A stretch of 62,236 bases of DNA from Trichinella spiralis (Eukaryota > Nematoda > Enoplea > Trichinellida > Trichinellidae). Under the pieces are notes generated by a model. It was not told the DNA's origin. It searched no databases and was given only the letters and a program-made list of their open reading frames with translations. Each line of letters starts with the position of its first letter. The stretch's first letter is position 1. Positions 25,697 through 38,500 of the stretch are shown here, piece by piece. Position numbers and translations under genes: made by a program. Location of the stretch: positions 4,954,085-5,016,320 of the forward strand of contig CM012954.1 of the NCBI GenBank assembly GCA_000181795.3, given 5' to 3'.

Positions 25697-27015
25697 TTCT
25701 TATCTACTCTACAACAATTCAATAAATGACAATGCAATAAAAATTCTGTTCTTCAAAAAACCAATTACAGTTTAATAGAAATCTCGTATACAATATTAAC
25801 TTGATTTTACTTAAATTACAGTACTCCATGATTATATTTTATCGTTGTAATGAAATACGTTAAATATTACATATATTCACATTCAACTTATATTTAAATT
25901 AACTAATTAATTAATCAACTAATCAACATATATTCAAAATTATTACAATTTACTGACGTTCAATCACATAATGAAATACACGAACATCATTTTCAGCGAA
26001 AACAATCTAGATTGTTAATTCAAATGATGTTGTTTTAATGAATAAACAATAATATTGCAATGCTCAAATTTTCTATAAAATTACAACGAAAAAAAATTTC
26101 ACATATCTTTCTTCCAACACCCTTGAAAAAAAAACAATTCACAGAAACAGAAACACTAATCTACATTTGCAGATGAATGCATCGGCAGCTCCAGCTGACA
26201 AGGCATTGAAATGCCATGACTGATGACAATTGTTGGTTTGGAATGAAATCGTTACGCTTCAAGCATATTATTGTCGCTCTCTCTCTCTCTCTGCAATTTG
26301 TCTAGTCAATAAAGAAAGCAGGACTAATTTGTCATTTTAAAAATAGTACAACGGTATAATTTCGAAAAGATAATAACAAATCGCCTTGAAAATTTCCCTT
26401 TCTAAATTGTCTTATTCCCAAGAAAACGCGACCACTTCATTCCACCACAACTGGTTGTAAAGGAAAATTGAAACTGTGTTTCACCGTTTTTTTCCCAACG
26501 TTATTCTTTTATATTTGCACAAGTAATTCACGAACAAAAAAGATCAACTAAGAGCAAATTAACAATTGACAAAATTCATAGCAACATTTAAACATTATCC
26601 AGTACGGTAGATGTTAATCAAAGAAAAAAGCTACACAATTATAACATACAGAAAAAAAATATATATATTAATAATAACCAATTTATTATGTTTCTTAATG
26701 AAAATACTAGTCATCTGCATACAGTGAAATCGAGAAATGAAAAATATCCAATCATCTATCCGTTTATTGTCAACATTTTAAACTGCTTCTTCTTCTTCTT
26801 CTACCAGTGTCAAATACAGGAACAATCAACTGGTATTTTTTAGCAGCAGTGCTATCTATCTTTGAGACCGGCGGCAATGCAATGTTGCTTGGCATTCCAG
26901 CTGCAGCCGGCCTCGGCCCAATTCACCAGTGGAAAACATTCAGAGCGCAACCCGTTTGAATTTGCTATTTAAAGTCAGCAGAAGTGAGAGAGAATTTCAA
27001 ATTTTGTCGCCAGTG
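25697..27015. promoter_or_regulatory. Divergent spacer between TBCD and collagen
   Basis: 1.3 kb between two divergent start codons. It holds a CT microsatellite (about 26277-26293) and an (CTT)n run near 26788. On the collagen side a TATA-like TATTTAAA (26966-26973) lies 43 bp upstream of the chosen ATG. No clear element could be assigned to TBCD. Confidence 0.5.
26966..26973 (+). promoter_or_regulatory. TATA-like box of collagen gene
   Basis: TATTTAAA about 43 bp before the collagen ATG at 27016. The spacing would give a short 5' UTR of roughly 15-20 nt, as is common for cuticle collagen genes. If it is a true TATA box, the in-frame ATG at 26929 lies outside the transcript. Confidence 0.5.
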
Positions 27016-27891
27016 ATGGAAATAGACGGTCGAGAAAAAGCGTACCGTTTCATAGCTTGTTCGGCGGTGGCGTTCAGCGTGATCGCGATCACGTCGGTCT
27101 GCATCACGCTGCCCATGCTTTACAATTATGTTCGTTTTGTGGAAGATCAAGTCCAGGAAGAGTTGCAACTCTGCCAGGATACTGCCCACGATTTCATACA
27201 AGAATTCCGCGAACACAACGCCCGAAAAGTCGCCACCCAATTCAAAGGCATAGTCAAGAGAGAAATCCCGCCCGAATGTCGAGACTGCTGCCTGCCCGGA
27301 CTGCCCGGCCCTCCGGGTGTTCCTGGAAAAAATGGACGCCCAGGACGACCAGGTATGCCTGGCCCGCCCGGCTTCCCGGGACTACCACCGCCTGAAATTT
27401 GCATCATCGCGGCACCACCACCGTGCAAGCCTTGCCCGAGAGGCGAACCTGGACCGCCGGGTCCACCTGGCGAACCCGGAGATCCTGGACCGAGCGGCCC
27501 ACACGGACCACCCGGTAAGGATGGGCTCAACGGTCCAGTCGGACCTGAAGGTAAACCCGGAGCGCCTGGACCACGCGGTCCACCTGGCCAAAAAGGTACC
27601 CCAGGTATTCCAGCGTCGAACATCCCGGCCGTGCCAGGAGATCCAGGTCCGCGAGGTCCGCAGGGTCCACCAGGACCACCGGGTCAAGCGGGCAAACCCG
27701 GAGCCGACGGTCTTCCAGGTGCTCAAGGACCACCAGGCATCATGGGTCCGCTTGGTCCACCAGGACCAGACGGAACTCCAGGTGCCAAAGGTCCGCCAGG
27801 TCCAAAAGGCCCACCTGGAGAGAAAGGTATCTGCCCGAAATACTGCGCTCTGGATGGAGGCGTTTTCTTCTCAGACGGAACTCGGCGCTAA
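27016..27891 (+). CDS. Nematode cuticle collagen (Col_cuticle_N plus Gly-X-Y blocks), intronless
   Basis: Structural collagen secreted by the hypodermis into the nematode cuticle. I chose the ATG at 27016 (291 aa) because it abuts the conserved N-terminal domain and lies downstream of a TATA-like box; an in-frame ATG at 26929 would add 29 residues. Order: the membrane/signal segment in [20 protein letters not shown], a helical region ending in basic residues (NARK and IVKRE) that may be the proprotein cleavage zone, and a first cysteine cluster CRDCC. Next come a short Gly-X-Y block, the interruption with PCKPC, and the long Gly-X-Y domain with two small breaks. The C-terminus is [15 protein letters not shown] then SDGTRR, as in the SQT-1/ROL-6-like group. 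This gene is the best single marker that the organism is a nematode. Confidence 0.96.
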   Translation: MEIDGREKAYRFIACSAVAFSVIAITSVCITLPMLYNYVRFVEDQVQEELQLCQDTAHDFIQEFREHNARKVATQFKGIVKREIPPECRDCCLPGLPGPPGVPGKNGRPGRPGMPGPPGFPGLPPPEICIIAAPPPCKPCPRGEPGPPGPPGEPGDPGPSGPHGPPGKDGLNGPVGPEGKPGAPGPRGPPGQKGTPGIPASNIPAVPGDPGPRGPQGPPGPPGQAGKPGADGLPGAQGPPGIMGPLGPPGPDGTPGAKGPPGPKGPPGEKGICPKYCALDGGVFFSDGTRR

Positions 27892-29418
27892 TAGCAACGC
27901 CTTTCCGCGTCTACTTTTCCACCATCACGTTTGCTCCATCTTTCTCCTTTTTCATTATTTTTTCTCACTCAGCATTCAACAACAACAAAACATTCGACAC
28001 TTGAAACTACCATCCCAACCAAACAATATAATTAGACCTTTTCTTTCTTTGAACTTTTCGAAAATGTTTCGACTATCCAACTTCAACCGAATGCTGTTTT
28101 CAGAGAAGTAAAGTATTCAGTATTCTCATGCAAATTTTTTGTTTTTATTTGTCACATAAAACGAGAAAAAGAAACTTCCACGCCAAAGGCAACATCAACT
28201 TGAGTCGTTTAGAATAGAAAAAAGCAAATTTCAATTAAACTAGCAGTTTAACGGTTTTTGTCCAGTTTCCACAGCAGTTTGTAAGTAAAAATTAAAAATA
28301 AATGAAACCGAAAAAATATAAACAAAATAGAAATTAACTGATTAATTAAAGCAAAAAATGCATTCTGAATATACTGCAAAAATTTAGCTTTTGTTAAGAA
28401 TTATTCGAAAGGGAAATTTCTAAAATCCTTCGACTTGTTCAAATACATAGTAAAACGCAAACTTAATCGAATCAAATCGACAATACAAACTGTTATAGAT
28501 TGCAATAGAGTTTACAGATTAATAAAGTATATATATATATATATAGCATGATGTTATCACAAAAACAAGAAAAACAACACTCTTTCTTACATTCAACTAT
28601 ACACCACAGCCAGCATACGAGAAGCTCTGAATTTGAAAACTGAACAAAATAAAACTGAACAAAATTTGAGAAATTTTCTAATTAAAACACCCATTTTTTT
28701 AATCAATTCCTTTCATTTGAATTAGTTAAACACGTCAATGATTACTAAGGATGAAAAAAATATGCGAAAACACGAAACTACCATTTATTATGATTAACGT
28801 GAAGATAAATTAATTCATAACATGCACTACTTACCAAATTTTCAACCGAAAACAACCAAAAACATCACATACGCATTTCAATTTCTAAATCTTCGATTTC
28901 ACATGGTATCTAAAAAAAATTAGGCACAATTATTCACTTTTGTACATGACAACACATCTGCAATATATTTAATAAAAAATTATTGAACATTATATACAAT
29001 ATAAATTGTTTTCTATATAAATCTTCGAATAATAAAGCAAAGCTTTAAAAATAGAACTAATAGAACTAACTTTTAGAAAAAAAAGTACTGATAAAAATAT
29101 ATCAAGCACGACAACGTGTACTTTGGGCTAAAATTATAATGTGGAAAATTTTATAATTGAATAATTATCGACTTGTTCAATTAAATAAGCTGATAATTTT
29201 GGTTTTCGTTTAATAATAATTAATTGAACACTTGTATTAATCACGATAATCCATCGATCCACAGACCACAGTTGCAATGCTACAGTTAAATTTTACTTGA
29301 TGCTTAATACTGTAACTACAGTAGACTTATTTAATCCGCGCTCAATGGATTTTAAAACTGAACAGTGATTGATCAATTTCGTGTAGAGCATTTTCAGTAA
29401 AGAAAAAAAAAGAAAAAA
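27892..29418. other. Intergenic between collagen and NDUFS4, no gene seen
   Basis: Collagen 3' UTR and NDUFS4 upstream region. AT-rich, with a TA dinucleotide run near 28530-28545. No supported coding segment. Confidence 0.55.
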
Positions 29419-30268
29419 ATGTCTTATTCCATAAATGGTATCAATATTTTCTTTCGACGCACAACGGGCAAATCCATTGCAAACCTGTAAACATGCATAT
29501 TATTATTATGTGTTGATGATTTTGCAATCTAAGAGAGATCAGTTTCAGTTGTGTTTCCGGTCGCAGATTCACCGAAAGTAAAACAATTGCAAAAATTGTT
29601 TCAGACAAAGAAGATGCTCAACAAAAAGATGTGACAGCTTTCGTAGAAAATCACACGGCAACGTTGCCAACGGTCGAAACTGATGTTAGCGTATCTTCGG
29701 TGGGCTTGGTTAACGGAGTGCCAGAAAAGCATATAAAAACAAGACGTGCAAGAATCTTCATGCCAGCCAAAGCTGCTCCTCAAAGTGGCACCGACAACAT
29801 CCACGTTTGGAAAATTGAATTCGACACGCGCGATCGGTGGGAAAGTCGATTCATCGGTTGGTGCTCCAAGTAAATTGCTCGTACAATTTTTCCTTTGCAA
29901 TTTAAAATTTCAACTTTCGAAAATTTAGTTCTGATCCTCTGAGCAACATTTCCATGGCCATGGAATTCGCCACGTCCGACGATGCAGTGGCATTTTGCAT
30001 AAAAAACGGTTTGAAATCAATCCGATATTATTGTTTCATAAATGATAATCAATAACTTATTCCACCGAACGTACTGATTGAACTGTTTAATTTAATTTAT
30101 TTTTCATATCATTTATGAATTTTCCTTTTAAAAACAACAAAAAATAATAGCAGTCAGTTTTCAGGTTGGGAATACGATGTTTTTCAACCGCAGAAGATTG
30201 GAATGAAACCGAAATCATATGCTGAAAATTTCTCGTGGAACAAGAGAACAAGAATTACACAAAAATAG
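29419..30268 (+). CDS. NDUFS4: NADH:ubiquinone oxidoreductase iron-sulfur subunit 4 (NDUFS4, complex I)
   Basis: Accessory subunit in the peripheral arm of mitochondrial complex I, needed for late assembly of the NADH-dehydrogenase module. Four exons: 29419-29486, 29549-29869, 29929-30008, 30165-30268; phases close to give 190 aa. The first exon supplies an Arg-rich presequence (MSYSINGINIFFRRTTGKS), a typical mitochondrial import signal. The mature protein carries HIKTRRARIFMPAK, WKIEFDTRDRWESRFIGW, SDPLSN, KNGWEYDVF and SYAENFSWNKRTRITQK, matching the family along its full length. An AATAAA signal lies 17 nt past the stop (30285-30290). The SS18 ATG follows 203 bp after the stop, so the pair may be an operon. 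The first exon rests on phase and targeting-peptide character only. Confidence 0.94.
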
Positions 30269-30284
30269 ATTTAATTTCATTGTA

Positions 30285-30290
30285 AATAAA
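30285..30290 (+). terminator. Polyadenylation signal of NDUFS4
   Basis: AATAAA 17 nt after the NDUFS4 stop codon. In an operon this would direct 3' processing of the upstream cistron, with trans-splicing at the acceptor near 30446. Confidence 0.6.
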
Positions 30291-30471
30291 AATGGAAATT
30301 TTTGTTTAAAACTCAAGTAAAACGTTTTTAAAAGTGTTCATTTTCTATGGTCAGTTTTGTGTGTATGGTTGTTTTCCAAAAATTTCCGTCTTTTATTTTC
30401 AAACTCAGTAGTACCATTTACTATTCGTTTGATTGCTATGTTTCAGTATCGTTTTTTTTAACTGCATAATC

Positions 30472-31129
30472 ATGTCTATGGTAACAGCAACGGACAGTAC
30501 ACAGCGTCAGCCGACGACAACAACAACAACACTGAATCCGTCTACAATACAACAAGTACATGCTTGGGATTTCACTTGAATGCTTTTTTTATGAGAATAA
30601 TTTAATTCGCAGATTTTGGATGAGAATGCTCAATTGATAAGAGCAATTATGGAATGTCAAGATAAAAACAGAATGCAGGACGCCTTTCAGTAAATATGTT
30701 TGAAATTATAAGTTGAAAATGAATTTTTATTTAAAATTTATTTATTTATTTAGATATCAGCAAATACTGCATCGTAATTTGATACATTTGACCCAAGCGA
30801 ACGAACAGCATTCTGATTTGCTAGCAGAATTGCAGGCACCGTTTGAAAATTGTAATGAAGTTAGTAACGTGCAAGCCAACTATAACCCGGTCGCCTACGA
30901 TTCGGAGAAATTTTTGCAAGCGGAAAATATGGAAGCCAAGCTGAAACGAAGTACTACTATTTTAGCACCTACATTTGGATTGATAATTTCCATATTTATG
31001 TTTATATAATATGCATATTGTTTTCTTTAAGATGTACAATACGATATGAATGGACAAGAGATGTTAAGAGCACCATCTACTCCAGCTTATGCAATGAACG
31101 CACAACATCAGAATCAATTTCTACAACAT

Positions 31130-31161
<32 letters not shown>

Positions 31162-31767
31162 GCAGCAGCAGCAACAGCAGCAACAGCAACAACAACAACA
31201 ACAACCACCACAACCACAGCAAAATGTTTCAGTGCTGCAGCAACAACTGCAGAATCCACAAACTCAAATGATGATGCCCCAAGTAGGTCCGCATTACGTT
31301 GCCCAACAAATGCCGCAAATGTATTACCAACCACAGCAGCCTAATCCACAACAATTTTGCCAAATACCAGTGAACAGACCGAATCAAGTGAGTACAGTGA
31401 AAATTATATAATATAAGTAGTAGTAGTAATTGGTTGAATAATAAATAAATAAATGTGTTGGTTTTTGAACAATTTTTAGTATCCCCCATCGCAACAGGTA
31501 CCACAGCAGTTTGGTTATCATCAGAACAGTGCAGCCGATTTACCTCCTCCGGGTGGATATGTGCAGCAGCCTCCGCCGCCGCCGAGGCCATCTTTTGTCC
31601 AGCCGATGACTCCTCAACCGTACGAATTGCAACAGCCAATGATGCAGCGTCCCCCGGAAGGGATTCCTATGGGCCCTTACACGAATTCTCCATATCAAGC
31701 TTATGGACCTCCTCCACCTGCTGGCCATGGTCAGATGATGTATGCACCCGAAGGGACTGAAATGTGA
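30472..31767 (+). CDS. SS18: SS18/SYT-like subunit of the BAF (SWI/SNF) chromatin remodeller
   Basis: Transcriptional co-activator subunit of the BAF complex in the nucleus. Five exons: 30472-30555, 30613-30689, 30754-30950, 31032-31387, 31480-31767; phases close to give 333 aa. The N-terminal SNH domain spans about residues 21-70, running TIQQILDENAQLIRAIMECQ to QYQQILHRNLIHLTQ. The rest is the low-complexity QPGY-like tail: a glutamine tract of more than 20 residues in exon 4 and Pro/Gln/Tyr/Met-rich sequence to the end (final residues EGTEM). The start is the first ATG after an acceptor-like TTTCAG at 30441-30446, a possible trans-splice site behind NDUFS4. A second ATG two codons on is equally possible. 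Confidence 0.93.
31139..31210 (+). repeat. CAA/CAG repeat encoding the SS18 polyglutamine tract
   Basis: Mixed CAA and CAG codons encode an uninterrupted run of more than 20 Gln in exon 4. The mixture is expected to be more stable than pure CAG. Confidence 0.9.
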
Positions 31768-33557
31768 TTCTTTCGACAGTTCACAACATGATTTACCTGA
31801 ATTTATTATAATATTTATTATTTGTCCATTTTATCTTTTTATGGTTTTTTAATCAGTTTTATTGTGTTCGTCGTTGTGTGCTTGTAGTTAGTTTATCAGT
31901 ATAGTCTTTAAAAGGTTATAAAGTAATATAAATTGCAAACGTGAAATATGCTTTATTAGTATTACTGTTATGGTGACAATGAATTTATCTGCAATCACTG
32001 TTGAACTGATCTGTGATATGAGAAATTGATTTCTCTCATTGCTTGTGCTAACACTTCGTAACATTACTTTGTTCACTTATGAATTTGTGAAAGAAGGCAG
32101 TAAAAATTTTGCTTCTCTAAGTTGCAAATGCAATAGAAATGTCAAATTTATTACCACTATTATTATGATTAATATTTCATTATTGCACTTTACAAAATAA
32201 AAATTACTGTTCAAATTAAAATAATTGGAAACAAAATGAGAAAAAGCATTATCACGACTTGCACATAAAACTGCACGAAATAAATAAATAAATAAATAAC
32301 GCCACGCTTTCATTGAAGAAAGGAACCGAATAATTATTAATTTCAATAACAGCTACACAACAGGGTAAAGCATGGAGTGTAAAACAATAAATATTAAATA
32401 AAATTAAACTTCCTCTATTTTTGAACTATTCGTGTGCTTAAAAAATCAATGCAGAAAGAAAAATGTAGTAATTTTAAAATAAAATCATTAATTAACATGA
32501 TAAAAGTTATCATACGGATGAAAAAAATTATCTATTGAAAATACAGACGACGACGACGACAACAAACACGCACCCACACACAAATGCATAGAAACCCATG
32601 TATATATAATACAGGCATACAGAAAACAGACGTCGGACATACGTTATGGTGAAAAGTATCCCAAGAGACCAAAACAGAGCCGAAGAAATAAATAAAAATA
32701 ATAAAACAAAGAACATGGGGAGATGACATTTTTGATAATTTTACAACTGTATGGAGAGATATTCACAAAAGAAATGGGTCAGAATTCGAACAAAAGCAGT
32801 CGACCAGCAGCAACCGGACGTTAGCATTTTATTTTTACAACAGCTAACCAGCTCTTGGCGGTTAGCCGCTTCCGGCGGTCAGCGGTGAACAAATGACAAC
32901 GACCAGGTCACCTTTCGGACGTGCACTGCGGCCTGTCAGACGCTATTTTTGAAAGCATCACATCAAGAAGCGAATGAAATTTCCAAATTTAACCATTACG
33001 CAATACGGCTGAGATAGAGAGAGAGAGAGAACAAGAGCGAGAAAGAGCAATGAGTAATTAATTCAAATTAACAGTGATGAAAAAATGATGCCGCCCGTAA
33101 AGCCACCTGAAATGTTCCACACAATTCGTTATTGCCTCTGTCAGAAAAGAATAATGAAAAAACACAACAACAAAACAAGAAAACACCGATCAATACTGCA
33201 ATAGGAAAAGCTATGCATACTATGCTAGCGCAGCTAGGTCAAAGAAAGCTACGTAGGGGATGCAGACGTGAAAATTATTTTGCAACACTTCCCGGATGAG
33301 TGAGTGAAGGGCTGATTGTAATTACTGCCATTGTAATGAAGGCCAGGCATCAACCTGCTGTGCGCTGTATCCTGGCATTGCTAGGTAAAACAAACTAGCT
33401 AGCAATTATTGGCAATCGACCACACTAGCCATCAATTAACTTTGACCAGTAATCATGTGCAAAACCTCTCATCACCACTGTATCTGGTCAACATGTCCAA
33501 GCCTAGCAGCACAACTGTAAAGTAAAGCAAAACAGCAGCAACGACTACTTCCACTAT

Positions 33558-33753
33558 TTGCATTTGCATCGAGTCGAGTCAATTAAATTCTGCCAACTGC
33601 ATCACACCGCCAACTACGGTAAATATCCATCCTCTCCCGTCTCCTCTTTCACTCCTATTACTGATAATGACGATGATAATGCATCCCCTTTAACTGTTCA
33701 ACTGCTGCTAACCAACGAAGTTGTAAAAAGCGAAATTTTTTCACCTCACTCAG
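33558..33753 (+). other. Candidate most-upstream alternative first exon of Pax
   Basis: An ATG-initiated frame of 65 codons plus one base ends at a good donor (CAG/GTAAGC). Its phase 1 end matches the acceptor of the paired-domain exon at 45646. It does not match the phase-0 acceptor at 40826. The encoded text (NYGKYPSSPVSSFTPITDND...) has no recognised domain. It may be non-coding or chance. Confidence 0.25.
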
Positions 33754-34616
33754 GTAAGCTAATTAGCATTGCAAATTGTTTTTTTTTTTGCTTTCTGTTT
33801 TTGCATGTCACAACATCACCATTTAATTCATAATAAGCGAACTCGTTCAATGAAAGCTGCCCATATCCACTCAATAACAATCATTTTCATTTGCCTTACG
33901 ATTGGTTTTTCCCGTTCGTTCGTTGGTTAATCTGTTCAAAAATATCAATGAATATTTCAAATTTTCAAAATGGTATTCCAATTTCAAATAGAAAAAAAAA
34001 TAGCTCGAATTCATTCAATTCCAATTTCAATATTCACAAGATGCGACATTGTTACGTTACAAATAAATTTCAAATCCACAATCACGCGTTCGACAAAAAA
34101 ATGAAAAGAAAAAGATACAATAATAACAATTGTAATGATTATCAAACAATGCTTTTGTTTCGTGACTGTAATAATTGAATATATTGCGTGAAAAATGGAA
34201 TCAATAACATGTGGAAGTGATCGTACATTAAATAAAAACCCAACACTGATGATATTTAAAAGTACTAATGTCGTAATTGTCATTTGTGTTATTTACAACG
34301 TTGCTACATTGACGATGCTGTTCTGATTCAGATGAATGAAAATTCATCACTGGTTACTGAGAACTGCACTAGAACCTGATCATCACAAACATCGCCTTTT
34401 CAATTTTCTGCTACTTTCAAATACAAGTGATCGTTCGTTTCATTCTTTACAACGGTCTGTTTAACAGCGTTGAACATTACGATTATCAAGTTAATTAAAT
34501 TAATTCAACTAGACGAATATTTTAAATTTATATCCGCTTGAAAACAAACAAATTATATTAATTCCATTACAACAAAAATATAATAATAATAATTGGATAA
34601 TTTTTCGTGTGAACTA

Positions 34617-34671
34617 AAGAGAGAGGGAGGGAGGGAAGGAGGGAAAGAGGTTTTGAAAAGAGGAGGGGGGG
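34617..34671. promoter_or_regulatory. Polypurine tract with G-quadruplex motif upstream of Pax
   Basis: A 55-bp purine-only stretch. At 34625-34643 it fits G3-N1-G3-N1-G3-N5-G3, a canonical G4 pattern, on the coding strand about 950 bp before the long-isoform ATG. Role unknown. Confidence 0.7.
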
Positions 34672-35582
34672 CTGTTGGTAAGGAGAAAAAGGAAACGAAA
34701 GCGGGGCTTTTGCTTTCACGCCAGACCGCTAGATTGCGGTTGGGCAAAGTGTGCAATGCACGGCGGTACCGGTTGGAAAAAGAAGTTATTTAGAACAAGA
34801 AAATTGGCCAAATTAAGAGAATAGGAACAAACGATTGTTGTCGAAAATGGCTGCAAATTGAAAAGCGACAAACAGACAGACAGACAGAAGAAGAACAAGA
34901 CGAAAAGCAAGCAAACGTTGAAAGGTGAAACGGGCGGAATAAAGCGGACGACCAATATATTCTCACTTTGGGACGGACAGTGTCGAGACAGAAGTGGAGT
35001 TACGCAAAGTGTCCGAGAATGTGGAAAACCCGTCCCGTTGGTGGGAAAACGAGGTAACCGGAGCTGCACGACCGCCCCAAGCTATACCGTCACTGCTTTC
35101 GCTTGTCGATACGGGACGATAAAGTGACCAGCGTTGTCGACGCTGAGCCAAATTGGTTGTGCATTTTTGAGACTGCCAAGGGAAAAAAAGCAGAAGAAGA
35201 AGAAGTCAAAATTCGACAAAGGTATCATACCAAGAAGAAGCCCAGTAGCCGACGACCTCTGACAATTGACTGCATATAGGTCGGAGAAGCTGCTAGAGAA
35301 AAGGGTCCAGTTGTTTTGTTCATTTGCTTTGGGCTGGAAGAAGCAACTGTTTATACACAACGACGACACATCGCACGACAAAATACACATTTTCCCCTTT
35401 TCGCACTATTTTTTTCGAATTCTCCGGACCAGCCAACCGGGGTCGACTCAGTCACTTCGCTTCAACTACCCCACACACCGCAGTCAAGTGCCATACATAT
35501 ATATTTTTTTTTCTACTCCACCACCCACGACTTCAAGCTACGATAATCACTACCGCTATACCGCTACTGGTGCCGTATCAAA

Positions 35583-38500
35583 ATGGTGATCATGCTTAAT
35601 GGAAGTCCAAATCACTACCATCCTCAGCTTACTCAGGTACGCAGTTAACAGCATACAAAAGATATATACAACATTGAATAGAATAATAATAATTTCTTTA
35701 TTATTATTATTATTATTTGAATAATTCATGAATTTATTACATGTTATCTTGTAAACCTTTCTCCAACAATTTACCAAATCGATGTGCGTGAAAAAGTAGA
35801 CGGAGAAAACTTGCCGTGTAGAGAGAGAATAGACTTTTTTGACAACTTTCCTACCAAATCATCCAACATATGTTTCACGAAGCCCATGTTCACAGCTGAC
35901 AATTTGTAATGATCAATTTGAACAGGCGTGTTTTTATTTTAAGCAATTTTTACAACTCTGCAGTGAAAAATACTTTCAGGCATAATTAACATTGTTAAAA
36001 TAGTCAAATTTCCACCTCTCCTCAAATTAAATTATTCTTCTCATTGAAGAAGAGAAAAATAAATACAATCGTCGGTATTTTTTTATTTCTACACAAAATT
36101 TAGTAAAAATTGAAATGTTTTTTTTTCAACTTTTGTTCAATTAAATAATAATGATTTGAAAAAAATGGCAATCATCACTGAGAAGTATTGGCCAATTATT
36201 AAAATATACTAGTAATATACTCATCATATTGAATTTCCATATTTTGAAAAAGTGTTATTCTGGTTATTCCAGTGAAAAATAGTCTGAAATTTTCAACTAG
36301 TGTGCTTGTTTGAAATTTTCAAATCAAATTTTACTCTTTACAACTTCAAAATTCCACTTCTTCTCCACCCCAAATCCACAAATCGGTCAAGATAAAAAGT
36401 AAACAATCTCACAATAGCGTAATAATTCTTCATAATTTAAAAATTTCAAAATCTCTTAATTACTTCAAGCTCTGTTTAAAGTAAGTCGACAAGTTTTTTT
36501 TTCTTCACAAACCCATCGATCATCGTGCTATTATTCAACGATGAGTTGCTGAAAACCCACTTATCACGTATTAAAACAGCAAATAATATGCTTCAAAAAT
36601 TATTCATATTCAAGTACGATGAAACTACATATTTGAACAGCTTTTAAAATGCCAGTTTTTGCTGTGCACTGTTTACACAAATCACAATTCTGTCGTGCGC
36701 ATTATTTGAGCATTGTTGAAGCTTAGTTAGAAAAAGGATAAAAGTATCATCAACAAATATTATTCAAATTCGTACAATTTTGAAATTTTACACGTACAAT
36801 ATGAAAAAGAATTTCACACCGTAGCTAGCAATCACTGTAGCGTATAATTTGTATAAATGTATTTAATCATACGATGCAAGCACGTGCATATTAATTGACA
36901 CGTTGTAATTTCAGAACGTTCTTGCATTATTTATCACTTTAGCAAATTTATTAACATTTTAGCAATGACTGATTGTGACTGATATTTATCAAATAATTCA
37001 CAATAACAATAATCTGCATCTATATAATAAAAATTCAAGAAAAAAAAAGAATTATTGTACATTTATTTACATTCTGAAATACATTTGCGTTCCACTTCAA
37101 CTAGCTAATCATATGAATGCATGTACATAAATAAGTAAGCATGCGTTTATGTCTTCCAGTCTTCTAACCCATTAAAATTAACAAATAAAATAAAATAAAA
37201 TTGTTCAGTATTTGATAATTTTTCACATATCCAATTATTCAAAAGATAAATAAAATAAATATGATAACTTGCTCAATGTGTATCTTCTTCTCATTAAATT
37301 ACTCATTTTTGACACTACCTCAAACAGAATTGTATTTTTGAATTATTTTCTATTCATTTCTTCATTTGCATTTGCATTCGTTTCAGGATAAAAATGTAGA
37401 ACATTGTGTTTATTATTTATTACATCGTTTTATATACTTCTGTCCCATTTTTACACCTGGTGCAATTAACAAATAGGACACTACTGAAGATCATACACTG
37501 CTTATAGTTAAATTACGAGATGCGTGTTTCATTTTTCATTTCCTAGCCGTTACATTTTCAACCTATAGCCTCTACAAAAACCTGGCAGAAAAAAAATATG
37601 TTGCTCATATTGGCCATAAAATTACTCTGACAATACTGATGAAATAAAAAAAAAATACAATGTCATCTTCAGTAAAAAAAATCAAAATCTATTCCTTTCG
37701 ATCTGCATTTCTACCTCAAGTAGGTGATAATATTGTCAGTAAATACACAAATGATGCAATTTCACCGTACACAAACACGTCATTTAAAAAAGTGCACCAT
37801 GTTCTTTATTTTTTAATAATTAAATATACATTCCAGACAAATAGTATATAACCTATTTATAAATTTTGTCCTATATTTTTTTACATTTCTCTCTAGCTGC
37901 AGTGCATTACTGTTCTCTCAATCTCTCTCAAGTCTCATCTACACCTTCATTCTATACGGCACTTTTATATTTGCCTAATTTTCAGATTACACGATGATAA
38001 TGTTCAGAGGAAAACAAAAACAATCGACATATATGCTTGCAAATTATAAGCATGAGGATAATTTCATATTAGAATTGTATACTGCAACATCCTATAGTAA
38101 ATGAAGAAGAATACAGAATAGCTCGCAATTTCTTTTAAATATCAGATAATAATTACATTCGATAATCACCATTTAAAATTTTAAGTGAACATGGTGTAAT
38201 AGGAAAAAAAGGAACAGTAAAAATACATACAATATATTATTACTGTTGTTGTTATAGAGGAGGAGAAAAATTTAAACAGGTGAAAGTTGTCGGTTACGAA
38301 TTATTGCTATTTTCCTAAGGATGAGGTCCATGCCTTCTTATAATATGACAACGAAGCTTCAATTGACACGATCTGAGCGGATGCCAAGCATTCGAATCGT
38401 AAATGTCCAAGGACAGCAAGGTCAGCAATAAGAAATCAATTACTGTTCTGACAATTAACGGCCAAGCAAACACACATATCACCACACCAAATGCAGAGGA

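Larger units (their letters stand above)
31768..35582. promoter_or_regulatory. SS18 3' flank and Pax upstream region
   Basis: 3.8 kb. The first kilobase is AT-rich and featureless. From about 32800 composition becomes less AT-biased, with a GA run (33018-33030), a GCTAGC element (33398-33403) and a candidate alternative Pax exon (33558-33753). A polypurine tract with a G-quadruplex motif begins at 34617. The last ~900 bp before 35583 is GC-richer and probably holds a promoter and 5' UTR of the long Pax isoform. Confidence 0.5.

Noticed and set aside
27057-27733. Alternative and antisense Gly/Pro/Arg-rich frames in the collagen
   Set aside because: The repetitive Gly-X-Y coding produces open shadows in other frames. 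Only one frame has the nematode collagen N- and C-termini.
31018-31344. Thr/Ala-rich frames overlapping the SS18 glutamine tract
   Set aside because: CAA/CAG repeats read in other frames as ACA/AAC and on the opposite strand as Val/Ala runs. They have no splice or domain support.
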